Origin: Synechococcus sp. KORDI-49
GTDB lineage: Bacteria > Cyanobacteriota > Cyanobacteriia > PCC-6307 > Cyanobiaceae
Assembly: GCF_000737575.1 (NCBI RefSeq)
Contig: NZ_CP006270.1
Coordinates: forward strand, 1,987,163-2,051,162
DNA length: 64,000 nucleotides
Direction: 5' to 3'
Of the stretch, positions 56,805 through 64,000 are shown piece by piece (the first letter of the stretch is position 1; every line of letters starts with the position of its first letter). The position numbers and the translations under genes are program-made. Below the pieces are notes generated by a model. That model searched no databases and was not told the origin of the DNA. It was given only the letters and a program-made list of their open reading frames with translations.

Positions 56805-57323
56805 TCAGGCCACAGATGCGGCTGCGCGGTCGAAGTAGGTGCCGATCTCGCTGCTCAGAGAGGCGCAGTCACCGGAGGTGATGCCGTTGCGGTCGTTGAC
56901 CATGGACAGAGCGGCGTCCTTCATCAGGTTCACGCCGGCTGCAACGGAAGCACCGGGAGTGCCGAGGGCGAGATAGGTCTCACGCAGGCCGTTCAGGCAG
57001 CGGTCCTCCATCACGGAAGCGTCACCGGTGAACACGGAGTAGGTGACGTAGCGAAGGATGATCTCCATGTCGCGCAGGCAGGCAGCCATGCGACGGGAGG
57101 TGTAGGCGTTGCCGCCGGGGGCGATCAGTGCAGGCTGCTGAGCGAACAGCTGGCGGGCTGCATTGGCAACGATTGTGGAGGCGTTGCTGGAGATGCGGTT
57201 GACGGCATCCAGACGCTTGTTGCTGTCAGAGACGACGGCGGCGAGAGCGTCAATCTCGCTGGTGCTGATGAACTGTCCCCGGGCGTCGGCCTGGGCGACA
57301 ACCTTGGTGAAGGCGTCGAACAT
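56805..57323 (-). CDS. cpcB: Phycocyanin beta subunit
   Basis: The 172-residue protein starts [20 protein letters not shown]. Bilin cysteines are Cys82 ([13 protein letters not shown]) and Cys153 ([13 protein letters not shown]), exactly at the canonical positions; Asn72 (GGNAYTS), the methylated asparagine of the family, is present. A GAGGAG ribosome site lies 7-10 bases before the ATG. It is followed by cpcA and terminated at 56224-56253. Confidence 0.96.
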   Translation of the reverse strand: MFDAFTKVVAQADARGQFISTSEIDALAAVVSDSNKRLDAVNRISSNASTIVANAARQLFAQQPALIAPGGNAYTSRRMAACLRDMEIILRYVTYSVFTGDASVMEDRCLNGLRETYLALGTPGASVAAGVNLMKDAALSMVNDRNGITSGDCASLSSEIGTYFDRAAASVA

Positions 57324-57465
57324 TTGGAACTCCTCTTGGCAGCGTCTAAATGGGTGTCACAGACACCGGAGGGACATCGTAAGGAAGGTCCCGTCGGGGT
57401 CGGTGAGATTCTCGCCAAGGCCCAGCGGGCGCCCCGACGGCTGTTCATAATGCTTAACTCCCTTG
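57324..57465 (-). promoter_or_regulatory. cpcBA leader with long-range inverted repeat and candidate promoter
   Basis: In this 142-base gap, arms 57391-57399 and 57432-57440 are perfect 9-bp complements on both sides of a 32-base loop, which would fold in the cpcBA mRNA leader. A 9-bp stem (57457-57465 with 57472-57480) straddles the pebB stop. A weak TTGTCG-16-CATTAT promoter-like pair lies at about 57448-57475 on the minus strand. All functions are inferred. Confidence 0.5.
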
Positions 57466-59581
<2,116 letters not shown>

Positions 59582-59584
59582 GGA

Positions 59585-59800
59585 TCAGGCGTTTGCCATG
59601 GTGTCCCGTTGCTTGAGCAGTTGCTCGAGCACCTCTTCCAGCCTCTGAAGCTCAGCGTGTTCCGCGACCGTGGCGTCAATCCTCTTCTGGGGGAGCTTCA
59701 GCTTCTTGCCCATGGCGATCACGTCATCGCGCAGGCGGTTCCGGTAGGCCTCGAGCTCTTCGATCGAGTCTTGAAGCTCCTGAAGCGTGGGTTCAGCCAT
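59585..59800 (-). CDS. Small coiled-coil protein of unknown function in the rod region
   Basis: The 71-residue product (MAEPTLQELQDSIEELEAYR to LKQRDTMANA) is almost entirely charged helix with heptad-like leucines, and has no cysteine or membrane span. It is the first gene of the run leading to the lyase, pebA and pebB and is divergent from cpeB. Small unknown genes are reported in this region of marine Synechococcus; its role is not known to me. Confidence 0.7.
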   Translation of the reverse strand: MAEPTLQELQDSIEELEAYRNRLRDDVIAMGKKLKLPQKRIDATVAEHAELQRLEEVLEQLLKQRDTMANA

Positions 59801-60738
<938 letters not shown>

Positions 60739-60782
60739 GTCAATCGGGTTTTCCCATTTCCTCAACACCAACCTCCATCTAA

Positions 60783-61289
<507 letters not shown>

Positions 61290-61318
61290 GCTGCGAGTTC
61301 AAGTCATTCATCAACCAG

Positions 61319-61344
61319 AAGGAGGCCTTCGGGCCTCCTTTTTT
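61319..61344 (+). terminator. Intrinsic terminator after cpeBA
   Basis: A 9-bp stem (61319-61327 with 61332-61340) is capped by the stable TTCG tetraloop and followed by a T run to 61344. It would sharply end the cpeBA transcript before the linker gene, implying that the linker has its own promoter. Confidence 0.95.
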
Positions 61345-61631
61345 GTTGCCTGGTTTGTCTTGTCGTCTTCCTTAGTCTCGTTTTCTATCATCGAGAACTG
61401 TGAGATCTCGATGGAGAAGAGTTTCTTGAACTGTCGCGCATTGGAGCGTGGCAAACCCCAACGCCTCCTGGGAGGCATGGCTGGATTCTCTTGTGGCTTG
61501 GAAAGAGAGTGGTTTTCAGATGGATGTTGCCAGTATTTTCACAAAAGTATGAGCTGCGTACTTTAAGTAGCAATAAGAATCCCGAAAAAATTCTAGTTGG
61601 GTAATAAATTGCGTGTAGTCAACCAATCTCC
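61345..61631 (+). promoter_or_regulatory. AT-richer leader region of the rod linker gene
   Basis: No supported gene lies in these 287 bases. The base composition shifts to more A and T than upstream. A TAATAA box at 61602-61607 is a possible -10 but has no good -35, so control may depend on an activator. There is no purine-rich ribosome site before the linker ATG. Short reading frames here are poor in cyanobacterial coding character. Confidence 0.45.
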
Positions 61632-62501
61632 ATGCCTGCAATTAAGCTCAAGCGAGACTTTACCGATCAGAATCGGGTTTCGTTCGCGGTTTCAAACTCT
61701 CGGGATGCAGTCAAGAGTGCTGCATCGAATCGGGGTAAGGCTTCCAAGAGCACCGCTGAGTACAAGGAGAACCAGTGTGGCTCCATGGGGATTGGAGCAG
61801 GTCCCCGCATTCATGAGATCTGTCCGTTCTCTTCCGTCAATCATTCCTATGCGGCAACGGGAGATGGCGCTCTGAATAATGCGATCTCGGCTGCTTATAA
61901 GCAGGTGTTCGGTAATATTGGAATCGCTAATAATCAAAGGCTTTCCTCCCTTGAGGCTTTTCTGCGGGATGGCCGAATCACGACCCGCGATTTCATGGCA
62001 GGCCTTGTGAAGTCTGACCTTTATAAGGAAAAGTTTTTCTTCGCTGTCTCGCCGATGCGTGGCGTCGAGTTGACCACCAAGCATCTTCTGGGTCGTCCTC
62101 CGATCAGTCAAGAGGAGGTTGGTTCCGCGATCAAGCTGATTGCTGATCATGGATTTGATGCTTTTGTTGATCAATTGGTCCGATCTGAGGAGTATCTGGA
62201 AACGTTTGGTACGGATACAGTCCCATACCTGCGTGGATTCAAGTCAGAGGCGCGTTCCTACTGCTCGACATTTGTCAACATGGTCGAAATATCGCCTGCT
62301 AATGCCAGCGCTGATCATGTGATGTACTCAGGACCTCTGCTGGTGAAGCGTTTGACTAAGGGGCGTTCGGCTCTTTCGGCGGCAGCCTCCGGATTTGTTG
62401 CCGATACCACGGAGTTCTCCTACACGAATGCCGTCAACAATCCTAGAAATGCTGCTTTCCGGCGGATGTACGCAGGAAAGTTTGACTACAGGCTTTATTG
62501 A
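61632..62501 (+). CDS. Phycoerythrin-associated rod linker, gamma-subunit type (MpeC-like)
   Basis: The 289-residue protein has a PBS linker (Pfam PF00427-type) domain from about residue 75 to 240 (AAYKQVFGNIGIANNQRLSS, GRITTRDFMAGLVKSDLYKE, FFFAVSPMRGVELTTKHLLG). It has an N-terminal extension with Cys49 in KENQCGSMG. Cys49 is the published bilin site of the gamma subunit of phycoerythrin II in Synechococcus WH8020, so this linker probably carries a phycourobilin. It is AT-richer than its neighbours and flanked by terminators. MpeC, MpeE or another gamma-type linker cannot be told apart here. Confidence 0.87.
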   Translation: MPAIKLKRDFTDQNRVSFAVSNSRDAVKSAASNRGKASKSTAEYKENQCGSMGIGAGPRIHEICPFSSVNHSYAATGDGALNNAISAAYKQVFGNIGIANNQRLSSLEAFLRDGRITTRDFMAGLVKSDLYKEKFFFAVSPMRGVELTTKHLLGRPPISQEEVGSAIKLIADHGFDAFVDQLVRSEEYLETFGTDTVPYLRGFKSEARSYCSTFVNMVEISPANASADHVMYSGPLLVKRLTKGRSALSAAASGFVADTTEFSYTNAVNNPRNAAFRRMYAGKFDYRLY

Positions 62502-62512
62502 TTTGCCTGTGA

Positions 62513-62547
62513 GCTTAAAAAAGCGGGCATGGCCCGCTTTTTTAAGC
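62513..62547. terminator. Bidirectional intrinsic terminator after the linker gene
   Basis: A 16-bp perfect stem (62513-62528 with 62532-62547) has a G/C-rich apex and A-run/T-run flanks on both arms, with a 3-base loop. It ends the linker transcript and would also stop any leftward transcript. Confidence 0.93.
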
Positions 62548-62733
62548 TGTCTCACTGTTGAGGTGCAGGAGAGTCAGGCGATGTTTGAAGTTGACAGTAT
62601 CTCTTTGGGGCTTCCCGTCTTGATGTTCGTCATCATGCTTTGCCCCCTCGAAGATTTTGTGATCTGTTGACGGTGCGCCATCAGTTTTGAGAGATTGACT
62701 TTTGGCCCCTGAAGTTGTTTGAGCCTTGCTCTG

Positions 62734-63387
62734 ATGGATAGTCAACCGAATGTTTCCGGCTTGGAGATGACTTCGCCGGCGCAGTCCGTCCGTCCGGATC
62801 TGGATGCGTTGTTTGCGGACCTTGCTCACCCCAATCCGCATCTGCAGACCCAGGCCTACCTCGCGATGGTGGACCACTGGCCCGATGAAGCACTGCAGAG
62901 GCTGCTGACCCTTCTGGATCAACCTGATGTTTCCCTGCGCCGTGCGGCAGTGCGAGGCCTCGGGGCCTTTGGCGCGGTGGCCCTGCGTCCTCTGGCTGAG
63001 CTGTTTGGCATGAGCCCGGATGGAACGGTGCGGGCCAGTTGTGTGAAGGCCTACGCCCAGATCGCATCCAACTATCCAGATCAGAGCTTTTCTCCAGAGG
63101 CGATGGCTGTTCTTGAGACCGCACTCTCTGATGAGTCTCCAGTGGTTTCTCAGTCAGCCGTGATGGCACTGGGGCAGGTCGGCATTCAGGCCCTCCCTCT
63201 TCTGATCCGCATTTGCAAGGGAGACAACATCGCCCATGTCCAGTCTGCGGCCATGGCTCTCGCCGAGATCCCTGATCCCCGGGCTGAAACCTGCCTGCGG
63301 GAGGTGTTCGACGACCCTGCGACGGATCCGTTGTCCCGTCAGATGGTGGAGGCATCGCTTGGACGTCTGGACAGCCGCCGCTCATAA
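62734..63387 (+). CDS. cpeZ: Phycoerythrin bilin lyase subunit/chaperone CpeZ (HEAT repeat)
   Basis: The 217-residue protein consists of HEAT/PBS-lyase repeats (DVSLRRAAVRGLGAFGAVAL, GTVRASCVKAYAQIASNYPD, SPVVSQSAVMALGQVGIQAL) and ends with EASLGRLDSRRS. CpeZ assists CpeY-type and other lyases in attaching phycoerythrobilin and helps fold phycoerythrin. ATG at 62734 or 62767 are both possible. The upstream 186 bases hold three TTGAC words (62591, 62667, 62695) but no clear full promoter. Confidence 0.85.
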   Translation: MDSQPNVSGLEMTSPAQSVRPDLDALFADLAHPNPHLQTQAYLAMVDHWPDEALQRLLTLLDQPDVSLRRAAVRGLGAFGAVALRPLAELFGMSPDGTVRASCVKAYAQIASNYPDQSFSPEAMAVLETALSDESPVVSQSAVMALGQVGIQALPLLIRICKGDNIAHVQSAAMALAEIPDPRAETCLREVFDDPATDPLSRQMVEASLGRLDSRRS

Positions 63388-63422
63388 AAAACGGGAGGTC
63401 AGCCCCTCAGCTGCCCTCCCGT
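63386..63422 (-). terminator. Intrinsic terminator for the leftward CpeY-type gene
   Basis: Arms 63415-63422 and 63391-63398 form an 8-bp G/C-rich stem, and on the minus strand the stem is followed by six T. It lies about 70 bases beyond the stop of the CpeY-type gene and abuts the cpeZ stop, so cpeZ and that gene converge on it. The plus strand has no T run after the stem. Confidence 0.87.
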
Positions 63423-63491
63423 GGTTGCGCATGCAGTGCTCGACGCGAACACTACATATTGACATTACGTTAAAGAACGGAACAAATCCGC

Positions 63492-64000
63492 TCAAGCGTG
63501 CCTTTCAAGTTGGTTGACCGCGAGACGCAGAATCGGTTTCACGGCGTCATCGGGTTCGCTCTCACAGCGGCTTTCAAGAGCCTGGATCGCAGCCGGATCC
63601 TCGAGTTTCATCAGTGAGAGAGCCGTGTTCTTGCGAACCAGTGGCGAACCATCGTTCAGGTTTGGCAGAAGCAAGGGCAGGGCCCACTGGCTGTCGTTCA
63701 GCTTGCCCATCAACGTGCTTGCTTCAGCGCGCACTTCCTCATCCTCGTCTTTCAGTGCATCCGTCAGGAGCTGGCGGGCATCTTCGTCCCCCAGGTTCTG
63801 AATTTGATCACCAAGGGCTCCGATCGCTGCGGTGCGGATGCGTGCATGAGGGGAGCGGGCGGCCTCTTTCAGGGCCTCAGGCGCTCGAGCTCCCACAAAA
63901 GACAGTCCCCAGCTCGCCAGCCCCGTCTGCATGGGGGTGTTGGAAGGGTCCACAAGAATCTCCAACAGACCCTCAACCGCATCCGCCCCGATCACGGCCA
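63492..64000 (-). CDS. cpeY: CpeY/MpeY-family phycoerythrin bilin lyase, C-terminal part (cut by window edge)
   Basis: The reading frame runs off the right edge; 167 residues from an internal ATG at 63995 are visible. They are HEAT/PBS-lyase repeats (ARIRTAAIGALGDQIQNLGD, EEVRAEASTLMGKLNDSQWA, PLVRKNTALSLMKLEDPAAI) ending NQLERHA. CpeY puts phycoerythrobilin on Cys82 of CpeA; MpeY and MpeZ are close relatives of about 400-440 residues. Convergence with cpeZ supports CpeY, but MpeY is not excluded. Confidence 0.75.
   Translation of the reverse strand, partial: AVIGADAVEGLLEILVDPSNTPMQTGLASWGLSFVGARAPEALKEAARSPHARIRTAAIGALGDQIQNLGDEDARQLLTDALKDEDEEVRAEASTLMGKLNDSQWALPLLLPNLNDGSPLVRKNTALSLMKLEDPAAIQALESRCESEPDDAVKPILRLAVNQLERHA

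Noticed and set aside
61360-61566. Small open frame after the cpeBA terminator
   Set aside because: Cysteine and serine placement look random, no ribosome site or homology recalled, and it lies in an AT-richer leader region.
62591-62700. Three TTGAC words upstream of cpeZ as promoter -35 boxes
   Set aside because: None has a fitting -10 element 16-18 bases downstream; such short words occur by chance in an AT-richer stretch.

Overview
The window reads as chromosomal DNA of a GC-rich marine picocyanobacterium, probably a Synechococcus of the subcluster 5.1 kind. The basis is the cyanobacterial S10/spc/alpha ribosomal cluster, ndhN, ldpA, psaD, crtD, a cyanobacterial PEP carboxylase, and above all a phycobilisome rod gene region with phycocyanin, phycoerythrin I, phycoerythrobilin synthesis (pebA/pebB) and bilin lyases. 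I saw no insertion sequences, CRISPR arrays, rRNA genes or prophage. Genes are tightly packed, and many neighbours overlap by a few bases.

1-15210 (minus strand): one long ribosomal run, rplC-rplD-rplW-rplB-rpsS-rplV-rpsC-rplP-rpmC-rpsQ-rplN-rplX-rplE-rpsH-rplF-rplR-rpsE-rplO-secY-adk-rpmJ-rpsM-rpsK-rpoA-rplQ-truA-rplM-rpsI-rpmE (rpmE cut by the window edge). Two strong hairpins sit inside it, between rplO and secY and between rpmJ and rpsM; the second looks like an attenuator.

15602-31029: mixed core genes. ndhN overlaps ldpA (circadian redox input) and is followed by a ycf45-type ATPase, tRNA-Gln, a HAD protein, recA with a LexA-like box, small DUF1815 and DUF2839 proteins, a degenerate DinG-like protein, tyrA, crtD, a fructosamine-kinase-like gene, a CAAD thylakoid-curvature protein, a JAMM protease paired with a MoeB-rhodanese E1, a two-domain CobO, LarE and SpeD.

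31060-53737: recF, tRNA-Arg, an acetyltransferase-like gene, ppc-gshA-trpE, psaD, mrp-rodA-sensor kinase, hemF, an amidase with a CCB2/CCB4-type assembly factor, a winged-helix regulator, an RNase D-like exonuclease, a glycosyltransferase-like gene, tRNA-Cys, an aldo/keto reductase, purM, rlpA and a panC-cmk fusion. Several genes here lack a normal start codon in the expected place.

53721-64000: the phycobilisome rod region. On the minus strand are cpcB-cpcA, then cpcT-cpcE-cpcF-phosphatase, and pebA-pebB preceded by a CpeS/CpeU-family lyase and a 71-residue unknown. On the plus strand are cpeB-cpeA, an AT-richer linker gene with a cysteine at residue 49 (the bilin site known for the phycoerythrin II gamma subunit), and cpeZ. 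A CpeY/MpeY-type lyase converges from the right edge. Together these make phycoerythrobilin, attach bilins to phycocyanin and phycoerythrin, and supply one rod linker. Terminators separate the units. The gamma-type linker suggests the strain also has phycoerythrin II (mpeBA) outside the window, but that is inference.
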